From NCBI RefSeq assembly GCF_002706795.1, contig NZ_CP017705.1, forward strand, positions 2,974,501 to 3,038,500: DNA of 64,000 bases, given 5' to 3'. The notes beneath the pieces are model-generated. The model was not told where the DNA came from, did not search any database, and saw only the letters and a program-made list of their open reading frames with translations. The DNA comes from Brevibacillus laterosporus DSM 25 (lineage in GTDB: Bacteria; Bacillota; Bacilli; Brevibacillales; Brevibacillaceae). Position 1 is the first letter of the stretch; the number at the start of each line of letters is the position of its first letter. A program made the translations under genes and the position numbers. Positions 15,768 to 24,417 of the stretch are shown here, piece after piece.

Positions 15768-15861
15768 ATTCACAATAAAATCCCCCGTGGTTAATTATAG
15801 GTATGAATCCTTATTTTAAAGGAAACAGACATAATCAACCAAAAGGGGATTTTTTGTGAAT
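15768..15861. repeat. 94-bp inverted-repeat (MITE- or IS-end-like) element
   Basis: ATTCACAATAAAATCCCC (15768-15785) is inverted at 15845-15861. The similarity continues inward (GGTTAATTAT against ATAATCAACC), giving ~31-bp imperfect arms round a ~30-base centre. No certain target duplication. A related end is found at 26542-26599. Confidence 0.6.
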
Positions 15862-16600
15862 AAATGGTTAGTACGTTTTTATGTAACTTACTTCCCTATC
15901 CAACTTTAATCATACTCATACAATTTTATCATGTGAACAGAATGGAAATTCTAAAGGTTAAAAATGAAACATTACCTACTCCACTGAAAATAGCTTGTAA
16001 CTGATTTGACAAAAGGGGAGTTTTAGTTTGAAGAAAGTAAGGATGATTACATCCTCGGTGCATGTGACAACCCAAACATTCTTTTTGAAATGAGGTTTAT
16101 TTCCATATGATACAAGAGGATTAGGTATAAAAATACTTTTGACAACAGTAATTTTTTCTATTTCTATTTTGTACCATCTATCATACAATTTCAATTACCC
16201 TCAAGGACTGGGAACCTTACTTGGAATAACAGCTTCTATAGTCATGAAAGAGAGAAACTTCTCAAGCGTGAAGATATTAGGATCTTTGGAACTTTGTCTA
16301 TAAGCTGAAACCCGGACGTGGATCCGGGGTATTTGTATTGTTTTAAAGTGTCAAATAATCCATCTCAAATGGTGATTATTTGACACTTACGTTAAAGCAG
16401 ATATTTATTTTTGGCCCTGCTGGTAGCTTGTAGAACGAATCTAGAAGAAGACTGAACTCGTAAGAATCTATTTACAGTTTTACGGCGGAATCCGATAAAT
16501 TGCCCGATTTCATCCAGTATTAGCAGATTCGTCAAAGTGGTGGGAGCAATATAGAATTTAAACCAAGTTTGGGGTTTTCACATTTTGTGGGTTAAGTGAT
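15862..16600. other. Gene-poor stretch with decayed sequence
   Basis: No convincing gene. Around 16105-16310 a short plus-strand frame with membrane-like residues ('LLTTVIFSISILYHLSYNF') lacks a start and ribosome site and may be a remnant. A GC-rich hairpin (CCCGGA...TCCGGG, about 16311-16329) may be a terminator. A perfect 15-bp inverted repeat follows (see next entry). Confidence 0.5.
16346..16388. repeat. Perfect 15-bp inverted repeat
   Basis: AAGTGTCAAATAATC (16346-16360) and GATTATTTGACACTT (16374-16388) around a 13-base loop. It could be a regulator site, an IS end or a recombination scar; no gene context decides. Confidence 0.6.
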
Positions 16601-16912
16601 CAATTTGATGTTGTATCATTCGTAGCTTTTCCTGAAGCTCCTGATACCATTCCCATGCCTAGTGGACTAAAGCAAGCAACAAACATGGCAACTTTCAAAG
16701 TATTCTTTAAAGACCTTACTGCTAGTGACTGATTTAAAGGTTGGAGTAGCATTGCGGTTAGTGGAGACCTAGCAAAAGGGGAGCTAGACAAAGCATTCCG
16801 TCCAACCAAAACAGTAACATACGCGGAAGCATCTACTGAATGATCTAGACATCATGAAACAAACAGCTTTAGAAGTACTTCCAGGTGTTTATGGTTATAA
16901 CATCGCTTAATT
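16582..16912 (+). pseudogene. Decayed SLH-domain (S-layer-type) protein
   Basis: One frame reads 'FVAFPEAPDTIPMPSGLKQA', 'FKVFFKDLTASD', a TGA stop, then 'FKGWSSIAVSGDLAKGELDK' and 'AFRPTKTVTYAEASTE'. The pattern F-x-D-L...W..IA...G...FRP...T.AEA is the SLH cell-wall-binding motif. A second stop and a frame change follow, then a short open stretch ends at 16912. It is therefore a broken remnant of a wall-anchored surface protein. Confidence 0.65.
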
Positions 16913-17029
16913 ATATAAGTAAATGTATGGATAGCTTAGAGGTCAAAGTCTCTTATCTGTCTAAAACATATATGTTATGTAAACAAGGGAATGAGATACT
17001 TCAATATACGATATTTGGAGGGGTTGTAA

Positions 17030-17662
17030 GTGAATAAAAAAGTAATCCTATCAGTGCTATCTACAGCACTAGTAACTAGTATGGCTACTTCTGCTTATGC
17101 AGCAGATGGCGGTGTATATATTGGTGGAAACGTAGACAGATACTATTCTGACAAAGCACTAATTAAACAAACTCATAAATTTGTAGCAGATTTATATGAT
17201 TCTGGTTTAAAGAATGTTGAAAACAATGTTCTTTATGTAAACTGGGATGGGGAAGTAGCTACTTTACAAGAAATGATGGTTGCTAAATTAGCGGGAAAAG
17301 AAGTTGAATACAAAACAGTAACTAGCAAAGATTTCGAAAAAATCGGTGGAGAAAAAGGTTTCTACGCTGTAGATGCTAAAGGTAACGTTTCTACTGTAAA
17401 AGAAATGCAACCTGAGCAAAAATCACTTACTACAGAAGTTATTGTTACTAATGCTACTGAGTTTAATATCGCATTACAAAATCCAAATGTGAAAACCATC
17501 ATTTTGGGAACAGATATTCAAGGAGATATTACTGTAGCTCGTAGCATCATCATTAAAGGTTCAGGCAAAAAGATTATTGGCGATCTGAAGATTACGAATG
17601 TGGACAAAAATAATGTGGAGTTAAGCGATGTTACTGTTGAAGGAAAAACAATTGTAGGGTAG
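17030..17662 (+). CDS. Secreted S-layer-type protein with short beta-solenoid end
   Basis: A 210-residue product with signal peptide ('MNKKVILSVLSTALVTSMAT', cleavage after AYA). Residues 25-125 ('GGVYIGGNVDRYYSDKALIK') resemble the N-terminal domain of Brevibacillus/Paenibacillus surface-layer proteins. Residues 140-210 ('NATEFNIALQNPNVKTIILG') resemble the first coils of a pectate-lyase-like beta helix. Such S-layer proteins are usually much longer, so this is a mini-version or a truncated gene. GGAGGGG precedes the GTG start. It lies 90 bases before the repeat protein. Confidence 0.65.
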   Translation: MNKKVILSVLSTALVTSMATSAYAADGGVYIGGNVDRYYSDKALIKQTHKFVADLYDSGLKNVENNVLYVNWDGEVATLQEMMVAKLAGKEVEYKTVTSKDFEKIGGEKGFYAVDAKGNVSTVKEMQPEQKSLTTEVIVTNATEFNIALQNPNVKTIILGTDIQGDITVARSIIIKGSGKKIIGDLKITNVDKNNVELSDVTVEGKTIVG

Positions 17663-17753
17663 GTATAGATCCACAATGCTTTTTTGGAATATTAGGGAGA
17701 TCGATAAATTTTTTTATCGTCCTCTCCTTACATATATGAGGGAGTGAATAGTA

Positions 17754-20700
17754 ATGAGTAAGTTTAATTTCAAAAAATTATCTGTATTAGCTGTTCTTTC
17801 TACTGCTGCATTTAGCATGATTGTAACACCTGCATTTGCAAAAGTTACGGTAACGAATTCTACATTCAATGAGGTAGTTGTAAATAAAGCTACCGAAATT
17901 GAATTTGATAATAAAGTTAACGTTTCTAAAATACTATTTAATACATCTGATGTAACGGTCATAGGATTACCTTCTACTACAAATATTCAAGTAGGAGAGA
18001 ATGTGGATACTGAAAAGATAGGTGGTTTATCAAAAGAGCAGAAAGACAAAGCAAAACGAGTAGTCCCTGCTATCACTAATCAAGTAGTAGCCCCTGTCAT
18101 CAGTAAAGTTGAAAAAATTACGATCACTAGCAAAGCAAAAGGTAGTGTTGCTAAGAGTGTAAAATTAGATTTGCCAAATGCTGGTGGAAATAGCTATAAA
18201 ATTTTAAAACAAAATCAGGTATTTGATACACCAAATAAAGGTGCTAAGGCCCCTATTAAGGCAGTAGCTTATATTTCTGGAAATGATATCACAGATGCAC
18301 AAGCTAATGAGTATGTTGGTGTCTATGAAGTAGACGGATCTGATAACATTGTGAAGTTCGTATCTGTTCAGTTGGAAGCTAAGGATATTAAAGCTGCGCC
18401 GGTTGTTGCTCCAATTATAAGTGGTCATAAGGTAGAGGCAGGTAGTGCTACTGGAACAACAAAAGTAACCTATACGGTAGGCAATGGAAACAGCCTGAAA
18501 TACAAGCTAGAAGATAAGGCATTCACGATACCAAATGTAGGTGATGTTCTTAGTGGAGGGACAGGCTACACCTCCGGTCAAGACATCACGGCTGAAGCAA
18601 ACAAGTATCTTGGTCTTTATGAAGTAGACGGATCTAATCACATTGTGAAGTTCGTATCTGTTCAGTTGGAAGCTAAGGATATTAAAGCTGCGCCGGTTGT
18701 TGCCCCAACTATAAGTGGTCATAAGGTAGAGGCAGGTAGTGCTACTGGAACAACAAAAGTAACCTATACGGTAGGCAATGGAAACAGCCTGAAATACAAG
18801 CTAGAAGATAAGGCATTCACGATACCAAATGTAGGAGAAGCCCTTTCTGGTGGTGAGCAAGACTACACTTCTGGTGGTGACATCACGGCTAAAGCAGGCC
18901 AGCATCTTGGTCTTTATGAAGTAGACGGATCTGATAACATTGTGAAGTTCGTATCTGTTCAGTTGGAAGCTAAGGATATTAAAGCTGCGCCGGTTGTTGC
19001 TCCAATTATAAGTGGTCATAAGGTAGAGGCAGGTAGTGCTACTGGAACAACAAAAGTAACCTATACGGTAGGCAATGGAAACAGCCTGAAATACAAACTA
19101 GAAGTTCATGCATTCACGACACCAAATGTAGGAGAAGCCCTTTCTGGTGGTGAGCAAGACTACACTTCTGGTGGTGACATCAAGGCTGAAGCAAACAAGT
19201 ATCTTGGTCTTTATGAAGTAGACGGATCTGATAACATTGTGAAGTTCGTATCTGTTCAGTTGGAAGCTAAGGATATTAAAGCTGCGCCGGTTGTTGCTCC
19301 GACTATAAGTGGTCATAAGGTAGAGGCAGGTAGTGCTACTGGAACAACAAAAGTAACCTATACGGTAGGCAATGGAAACAGCCTGAAATACAAACTAGAA
19401 GTTCATGCATTCACGACACCAAATGTAGGAGAAGCCCTTTCTGGTGGTGAGCAAGACTACACTTCTGGTGGTGACATCAAGGCTGAAGCAAACAAGTATC
19501 TTGGTCTTTATGAAGTAGACGGATCTGATAACATTGTGAAGTTCGTATCTGTTCAGTTGGAAGCTAAGGATATTAAAGCTGCGCCGGTTGTTGCTCCGAC
19601 TATAAGTGGTCATAAGGTAGAGGCAGGTAGTGCTACTGGAACAACAAAAGTAACCTATACGGTAGGCAATGGAAACAGCCTGAAATACAAACTAGAAGTT
19701 CATGCATTCACGACACCAAATGTAGGAGAAGCCCTTTCTGGTGGTGAGCAAGACTACACTTCTGGTGGTGACATCAAGGCTGAAGCAAACAAGTATCTTG
19801 GTCTTTATGAAGTAGACGGATCTGATAACATTGTGAAGTTCGTATCTGTTCAGTTGGAAGCTAAGGATATTAAAGCTGCGCCGGTTGTTGCTCCGACTAT
19901 AAGCGGTCATAACGTAGAGGCAGGTAGTGCTTCTGGGACAACAAAAGTAACCTATACGGTAGGCAATGGAAACAGCTTGAAATATAAACTAGCAGATAAG
20001 ACATTCACGATACCAAATGTAGGTGATGTTCTTCCTGATGGCGAGCAAGACTACACCTCTGGTAACGACATCCCGGCTGAAGCAAACAAGTATCTAGGTC
20101 TTTATGAAGTAGACGGGGCTGATAACATTGTGAAGTTCGTATCTGTTCAGTTGAAAGCTAAGGATATCAAAGTTGCTCCGATTGTTGTTCCGACTATAAG
20201 TGGTCATAAGGTAGAGGCAGGTAGTGCTTCTGGGACAACAAAAGTAACCTATACGGTAGGCAATGGAAACAGCCTGAAATATAAACTAGAAGATGATGCA
20301 TTCACGCCACCAAATGTAGGTGAAGCCCTTTCAGGTGGCGAGCAAGACTACACTTCTGGTAACGACATCCCGGCTGAAGCAAACAAGTATCTAGGTCTTT
20401 ATGAAGTAGACGGATCCAATCACATTGTGAAGTTCGTATCTGTTCAGTTGGAAGCTAAGGATATCAAAGCTGCGCCGGTTGTTGCACCGACTATAAGTGG
20501 TCATAAGGTAGAGGCAGGTAGTGCTCCTGAGACAACAAAAGTAACCTATACGGTAGGCAATGGAAACAGCTTGAAATACAAACTAGAAGATCATACATTC
20601 ACGCCACCAAATGTAGGAGAAGCGCTTCCTGGTGGCGAGCAAGACTACACTTCTGGTAACGACATCCCGGCTGAAGCAAACAAGTATCTAGGTCTTTATG

Positions 20701-21653
20701 AAGTAGACGGATCCAATCACATTGTGAAGTTCGTATCTGTTCAGTTGAAAGCTAAGGATATCAAAGCTGCGCCGGTTGTTGCTCCGACTATCAGTGGTCA
20801 AGTAGTAGCAGAAGGTAGTGCTACTGGGACAACAAAAGTAACCTATACGGTAGGCAATGGAAACAGCTTGAAATACAAACTAGCAGATCATGCATTCACG
20901 ACACCAAATGTAGGAGAAGCACTTCCTGGTGGCGAGCAAGACTACACTTCTGGTAACGACATCCCGGCTGAAGCAAACAAGTATCTAGGTCTGTATGAAG
21001 TAGACGGATCCAATCACATTGTGAAGTTCGTATCTGTTCAGTTGAAAGCTAAGGATATCAAAGTTGCTCCGATTGCTGTTCCGACTATAAGTGGTCATAA
21101 GGTAGAGGCAGGTAGTGCTCCTGGGACAACAAAAGTAACCTATACTACAGGCGAAGGAAACAGCTTGAAATATAAACTAGCAGATAATGCATTCACGATA
21201 CCAAATGTAGGTGATGTTCTTAGTGGAGGAACTGGCTACATCTCTGGTGAAAACATCCCGGCTGAAGCAAACAAGTATCTTGGTCTTTATGAAGTAGATG
21301 GATCGAATAACATTGTGAAGTTCGTATCTGTTCAGTTGAAAGCTAAGGATATCAAAGCTACGCCGGTTGTTGCCATCAGTGGCCATAAGGTAGCAGAAGG
21401 TAGTGCTTCTGGGACAACAAAAGTAACCTATACGGTAGGCACAGGAAACAGCTTGAAATATAAACTAGCAGATAATGCATTCACGCCACCAAATGTAGGT
21501 GATGTTCTTCCTGGTGGCGAGCAAGACTACACCTCTGGTGAAAACATCACGGCTGAAGCAAACAAGCATCTTGGTCTTTATGAAGTAGATGGATCGAATA
21601 ACATTGTGAAGTTCGTATCTATTCAGTTGGAATCTGGGAATATTTCGGAGTAG
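17754..21653 (+). CDS. Large secreted tandem-repeat surface protein
   Basis: A 1299-residue protein. Signal peptide residues 1-29 ('MSKFNFKKLSVLAVLSTAAF', cleavage after AFA). Residues 30-120 are a unique N-domain. From ~121 to the end there are about twelve repeats of 98-99 residues (first degenerate), each with 'GTTKVTYTVGNGNSLKYKL', 'TPNVGEAL', 'YTSGGDI', 'YLGLYEVDGSDNIVKFVSV' and 'AKDIKA'. Each repeat is likely one beta-sandwich (Ig-like) module. No LPXTG, SLH or other anchor; the protein ends two residues beyond the last repeat. It probably builds a long surface or parasporal fibre, or an adhesin held by the N-domain. Function inferred only. Confidence 0.8.
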   Translation: MSKFNFKKLSVLAVLSTAAFSMIVTPAFAKVTVTNSTFNEVVVNKATEIEFDNKVNVSKILFNTSDVTVIGLPSTTNIQVGENVDTEKIGGLSKEQKDKAKRVVPAITNQVVAPVISKVEKITITSKAKGSVAKSVKLDLPNAGGNSYKILKQNQVFDTPNKGAKAPIKAVAYISGNDITDAQANEYVGVYEVDGSDNIVKFVSVQLEAKDIKAAPVVAPIISGHKVEAGSATGTTKVTYTVGNGNSLKYKLEDKAFTIPNVGDVLSGGTGYTSGQDITAEANKYLGLYEVDGSNHIVKFVSVQLEAKDIKAAPVVAPTISGHKVEAGSATGTTKVTYTVGNGNSLKYKLEDKAFTIPNVGEALSGGEQDYTSGGDITAKAGQHLGLYEVDGSDNIVKFVSVQLEAKDIKAAPVVAPIISGHKVEAGSATGTTKVTYTVGNGNSLKYKLEVHAFTTPNVGEALSGGEQDYTSGGDIKAEANKYLGLYEVDGSDNIVKFVSVQLEAKDIKAAPVVAPTISGHKVEAGSATGTTKVTYTVGNGNSLKYKLEVHAFTTPNVGEALSGGEQDYTSGGDIKAEANKYLGLYEVDGSDNIVKFVSVQLEAKDIKAAPVVAPTISGHKVEAGSATGTTKVTYTVGNGNSLKYKLEVHAFTTPNVGEALSGGEQDYTSGGDIKAEANKYLGLYEVDGSDNIVKFVSVQLEAKDIKAAPVVAPTISGHNVEAGSASGTTKVTYTVGNGNSLKYKLADKTFTIPNVGDVLPDGEQDYTSGNDIPAEANKYLGLYEVDGADNIVKFVSVQLKAKDIKVAPIVVPTISGHKVEAGSASGTTKVTYTVGNGNSLKYKLEDDAFTPPNVGEALSGGEQDYTSGNDIPAEANKYLGLYEVDGSNHIVKFVSVQLEAKDIKAAPVVAPTISGHKVEAGSAPETTKVTYTVGNGNSLKYKLEDHTFTPPNVGEALPGGEQDYTSGNDIPAEANKYLGLYEVDGSNHIVKFVSVQLKAKDIKAAPVVAPTISGQVVAEGSATGTTKVTYTVGNGNSLKYKLADHAFTTPNVGEALPGGEQDYTSGNDIPAEANKYLGLYEVDGSNHIVKFVSVQLKAKDIKVAPIAVPTISGHKVEAGSAPGTTKVTYTTGEGNSLKYKLADNAFTIPNVGDVLSGGTGYISGENIPAEANKYLGLYEVDGSNNIVKFVSVQLKAKDIKATPVVAISGHKVAEGSASGTTKVTYTVGTGNSLKYKLADNAFTPPNVGDVLPGGEQDYTSGENITAEANKHLGLYEVDGSNNIVKFVSIQLESGNISE
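18415..21620 (+). repeat. Tandem ~297-bp coding repeats
   Basis: About eleven copies of a 294-297 bp unit. The three copies spanning roughly 19010-19905 look identical or almost identical in DNA, including silent positions, whereas copies after ~19,905 differ in linker codons (GATATC for GATATT) and residues. This points to recent unequal crossing-over in the middle of the array. Confidence 0.9.
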
Positions 21654-21698
21654 ACGATAGCAATAAAATTGTAAACTAAAGATTAAAGAAGATTAAGT

Positions 21699-21735
21699 TT
21701 ATCCGCTCAGAGTTTGTCCTGAGCGGATAATTCTA
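21699..21735 (+). terminator. Terminator of the repeat-protein gene
   Basis: TTATCCGCTCAG (21699-21710) and CTGAGCGGATAA (21719-21730) form a perfect 12-bp stem, followed by TTCTAT. Confidence 0.75.
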
Positions 21736-21744
21736 TATGCGCCC

Positions 21745-22021
21745 AGCATGGGAAATACACGTTCAAAGTGTTGCTACAGGTACATGTTATGTTATGGGGA
21801 AACGCCTATGCTTTGATTAATTGGGGATTGATGGAGGTAACTACCGATCTGAAATCACATGAAGTGTGGTAAATAACAACCTTGCCAAATAGAGAACAAC
21901 GTAAAATTCCGTGGTTTGATTTACTACATTTAAAGGCTATTAGTAAGACAGGATTAAAAGGACTTTCTCCTATTTCATTCAGTAATCCCAGAAAAGATTG
22001 GAATACAACAAGCGTCAAATA
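21745..22021 (+). pseudogene. Phage portal protein remnant
   Basis: Two out-of-phase pieces match HK97-type portal proteins: 'VMLWGNAYALINW' (portal motif LWGNAYAxIEW) near 21785-21825, then after stops and a frame change 'IPWFDLLHLKAISKTGLKGL' and 'SPISFSNPRKDW' (portal ...D(L/I)LH(L/I)...GL.G.SPI). No start or terminator. It derives from a different, capsid-bearing phage than the PBSX-like tail cluster and shows the zone is a prophage graveyard. Confidence 0.7.
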
Positions 22022-22109
22022 AATTCATTGGAGTGCTTTATAGATATTTATGATTTTAATGTAATATAGTAATTAAGTAATCTATATTCTTAAAAGGGAG
22101 GTGATTCAT

Positions 22110-22562
22110 ATGAAAAAATATATTGTTGTAGTAATGATTCTAATAACTGTGTCTGCTATTGTGTTTTTTATAAAGCCGAAGTTAGAATTTGGAACACAAG
22201 CAACAAATGAGGATAAAACATTTTTATTGCTGGCACTTGGAAATGATGGGATTGCGGACATAAAAATCAAAAATGTTGAGGTAAATCAGAAACAACCTTT
22301 AAAAGCAAAAATTCAACTAAAAACGGATAAAAAAGAATTTCATCTGGAATCTGAAAATTTTGATAGTAAAAAATTCGATTCAATCAATATTCAAAACGCT
22401 ATTATAAGTAAACACACACCTATTTCATATGATGATGAGTATAAAGGTGCGAGATATGCTTTAATGTTGAAACAAGAAGAACCAATCACCACAGTGACGA
22501 TTGATTATTCCTATTTAGGGATAGGCTTTAGTACAACATTGCCTATAAATAGAATCCAATAA
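22110..22562 (+). CDS. Membrane-anchored protein of unknown function
   Basis: A 150-residue product: one N-terminal membrane segment (residues 4-22, 'YIVVVMILITVSAIVFFI') and a ~125-residue extracytoplasmic beta-rich domain. ATG 22110 is supported by AAGGGAGGTGATT. Very AT-rich, and lying between prophage remnants. Family unknown. Confidence 0.6.
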   Translation: MKKYIVVVMILITVSAIVFFIKPKLEFGTQATNEDKTFLLLALGNDGIADIKIKNVEVNQKQPLKAKIQLKTDKKEFHLESENFDSKKFDSINIQNAIISKHTPISYDDEYKGARYALMLKQEEPITTVTIDYSYLGIGFSTTLPINRIQ

Positions 22563-22858
22563 CTAGCAAGGATTGTTTAGGAAGCACACGGAGCGAGAGA
22601 ATCAGGCAAGTTAGATGAGGTACTTAAACATGCAGACAAAACCTAGGAATTACATAAACAGCTTGATCGAACATACTCTTACAGTTGAAGCTACAGACAA
22701 GGAATGACATATATTCGATCCTGCACATTCAAGAGATTCGAAAATAAAAAGGGGAAGGTTGCATCTGACATCGTGAAGTACGCTTTTATCAAGACAACGT
22801 TGACATGAACTGTATGGAGAAAGACTTTTGGAATGCAATTACGTAGGGGGAAACAACT
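22563..22858 (+). pseudogene. Decayed coding sequence between remnants
   Basis: One frame stays largely open but has three stops; readable pieces include 'SGKLDEVLKHADKT' and 'FENKKGKVASDIVKYAFIKT'. No recognisable family. It resembles an eroded phage gene, consistent with the portal remnant before it and the lysin domain after it. Confidence 0.35.
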
Positions 22859-23011
22859 GTGGATAAAATGTTAGCAGATGAACTTATGTTGGTATTGAAA
22901 ACACAATGGAAAGTTAGTGACGCAATGGGGATGAAGGAACAGGTGAAATATCTTGGTGAGCTTGCCGATCGGGTAAGGATTGTAAGCGGACAGAAGCCGC
23001 AGAATAAGTAA
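22859..23011 (+). CDS. Orphan endolysin C-terminal domain
   Basis: A 50-codon frame from GTG, preceded by GTAGGGGGAAAC. Its sequence ('AMGMKEQVKYLGELADRVRI', ending 'SGQKPQNK') is clearly homologous to residues 166-215 of the amidase at 12848-13495 ('QMGMKDDAVRIGQLADELRV', ending 'SGQKVQNK'). The catalytic domain is absent. It is either a prophage leftover or a genuine stand-alone subunit. Equal length to the internally initiated form is notable. Confidence 0.65.
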   Translation: MDKMLADELMLVLKTQWKVSDAMGMKEQVKYLGELADRVRIVSGQKPQNK

Positions 23012-23221
23012 TCTAGCTTTGAGAAAAAAAGAATAAATAATGGCTAATAACAACAAAACCGTCACAATATGAGGAAGTTGTATAGAATGGTCTATACCAT
23101 AGTATCATGATTCATGTTGTTCATTAATGGATGTAATTTGAGTTGAAAGAATATTTGGATAAAATTATCTTTAATGGTATAATAAGCAAGTGATGTTGTA
23201 GTGTAAGAAGGAGGGTGGAGT

Positions 23222-23569
23222 TTGAAAAAAATATTTTTGTCTGTTATAACCTTAGTGATTGCATTTTTAGTTATTTATAATTTTGAGTGGCTTATTGGCG
23301 GTTACTCATACAAGAAAGAAGAAATGAAAAGTCAAATAGAAGCCTACCTTATAAATGAAAAAAAGTACAAAAAAAGTGATATTACAGAAATTAGGGTTGA
23401 TTATCTAAGTAAGTTCGGTACGTATGGTGCTAGAGTCATTTTTAGCGATGAGAAAGATAAAACCTATGGCTATAGAGTTATTGATGGAGAGGTCATGCAA
23501 ACAGGTTATGGAGCTTCTAAGTATAAAAAAGATGATTTAAGTGATGAAACAAAACATAAGGAACCATAA
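23222..23569 (+). CDS. DUF3139-type small membrane-anchored protein
   Basis: A 115-residue protein with an N-terminal membrane segment (residues 3-22) and a domain with 'YLINEKKYKKSDITEIRVDY' and 'GTYGARVIFSDEKDKTYGYR', matching the DUF3139 pattern of small Firmicute proteins (from memory). The TTG start follows AAGGAGGGTGGAG. A strong hairpin ends the unit. Function unknown. Confidence 0.65.
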   Translation: MKKIFLSVITLVIAFLVIYNFEWLIGGYSYKKEEMKSQIEAYLINEKKYKKSDITEIRVDYLSKFGTYGARVIFSDEKDKTYGYRVIDGEVMQTGYGASKYKKDDLSDETKHKEP

Positions 23570-23606
23570 AAAAGTTACCTGTCAAATGGCAGGTAACTTT
23601 TTTGTA
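23568..23606. terminator. Bidirectional terminator
   Basis: AAAAAAGTTACCTG and CAGGTAACTTTTTT flank an 8-base loop. It serves the rightward DUF3139 gene and the leftward peptidase-fold gene. Confidence 0.85.
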
Positions 23607-23613
23607 CTCTTTT

Positions 23614-24249
23614 TTAGAAATTGCCTTGAGTAAGTACAGTGGTCACATCTGAACTGTCTTCCAGATCGTAAGGAGCAGCGATTTCTAGTTTAATTGGAGA
23701 TGTACCCCCTGGCCCAGGTACATATGTCGTAGATGTATTCAATCGAACATCCGCACCAAAATAGTATGCATTCCATACAATTTTTGAGCAATATGTTTTG
23801 TACTTATAATTGTATAAATCAGAGATGGCATATTCTACATCTGAATATTTTCTTACATACCAGTCTGCCCAATCTGCTGCCTGGTTCCGAATCTTGGTTC
23901 GATTATGCCGAACTACTTTCGTCCCATATTTTTTACCTACATTTTTTCTGAAAAAACTCTTAATTGAATTTTTTTCCGGATTATACCCTGTTCCTAGTAT
24001 TTCAACAACATTTTCTGTATCTACAACAATGGCAGCATGACCAGTAAGTCCTTTGGAAATGGTATTGCTTGTTATAAGAATATCCCCTGGCTTAATCTCA
24101 ACTCTTGAATTTGGATATGTTGCTTCGACTGGAACATCCTCTGGCTTATTGATTTTCTGACCTTCTGTTTCAGAAGCTGACACACCTAAAGCCCCAGTAA
24201 ATATGAGTGAGACTGACATCAAAAACATAAGTAATCTTTTCTTAACCAT
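23614..24249 (-). CDS. Secreted YycO/YiiX-like NlpC/P60-superfamily protein
   Basis: A 211-residue product with signal peptide (residues 1-25, ending near SAS). Residues 45-200 fit permuted NlpC/P60 (YiiX/YycO-type) cysteine hydrolases: 'KPGDILITSNTISKGLTGHA' with a catalytic-type His, and 'YKTYCSKIVWNAYY' with a catalytic-type Cys. Such enzymes act on peptidoglycan or lipids outside the cell; the substrate here is unknown. GGAGG precedes the ATG. Confidence 0.72.
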   Translation of the reverse strand: MVKKRLLMFLMSVSLIFTGALGVSASETEGQKINKPEDVPVEATYPNSRVEIKPGDILITSNTISKGLTGHAAIVVDTENVVEILGTGYNPEKNSIKSFFRKNVGKKYGTKVVRHNRTKIRNQAADWADWYVRKYSDVEYAISDLYNYKYKTYCSKIVWNAYYFGADVRLNTSTTYVPGPGGTSPIKLEIAAPYDLEDSSDVTTVLTQGNF

Positions 24250-24264
24250 ATTTAAACCTCCGAA

Positions 24265-24417
24265 TTATTTGTATTTTTCTTCTGCTATCTTTATAAACAA
24301 AATATTTTTAGCCTGAACTTTCAACTCAAGTTGGCGTTTAGACCATTCTTCTTTTAATTCTTGGCTTCGCAATATTTCATCTGGCTCTTTCAATTTCAAT
24401 TTCTTAATAGGAGTCAC
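24265..24417 (-). CDS. Possible small charged protein
   Basis: A 50-codon frame from GTG ('TPIKKLKLKEPDEILRSQEL'), lysine/glutamate-rich and helical, ends 15 bases before the secreted hydrolase gene. The ribosome site is poor (GATATGGG). It may be a real leader gene or the tail end of a decayed one. Confidence 0.3.
   Translation of the reverse strand: MTPIKKLKLKEPDEILRSQELKEEWSKRQLELKVQAKNILFIKIAEEKYK

Noticed and set aside
15768-15861. Inverted repeat as a plain terminator
   Set aside because: The arms are ~31 bp with a ~30-base centre and have a related copy elsewhere, which fits a mobile-element end better.
15976-16194. 72-residue minus-strand frame
   Set aside because: No ribosome site and no coding character, in a decayed region.
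18204-21386. Series of ~70-residue minus-strand frames repeating every ~297 bp
   Set aside because: They are antisense shadows of the tandem-repeat protein; their periodicity follows the repeat and they lack ribosome sites.
18415-21620. CRISPR-like array
   Set aside because: The repeat is 297 bp, coding in one frame, with no short repeat/spacer pattern and no cas genes.
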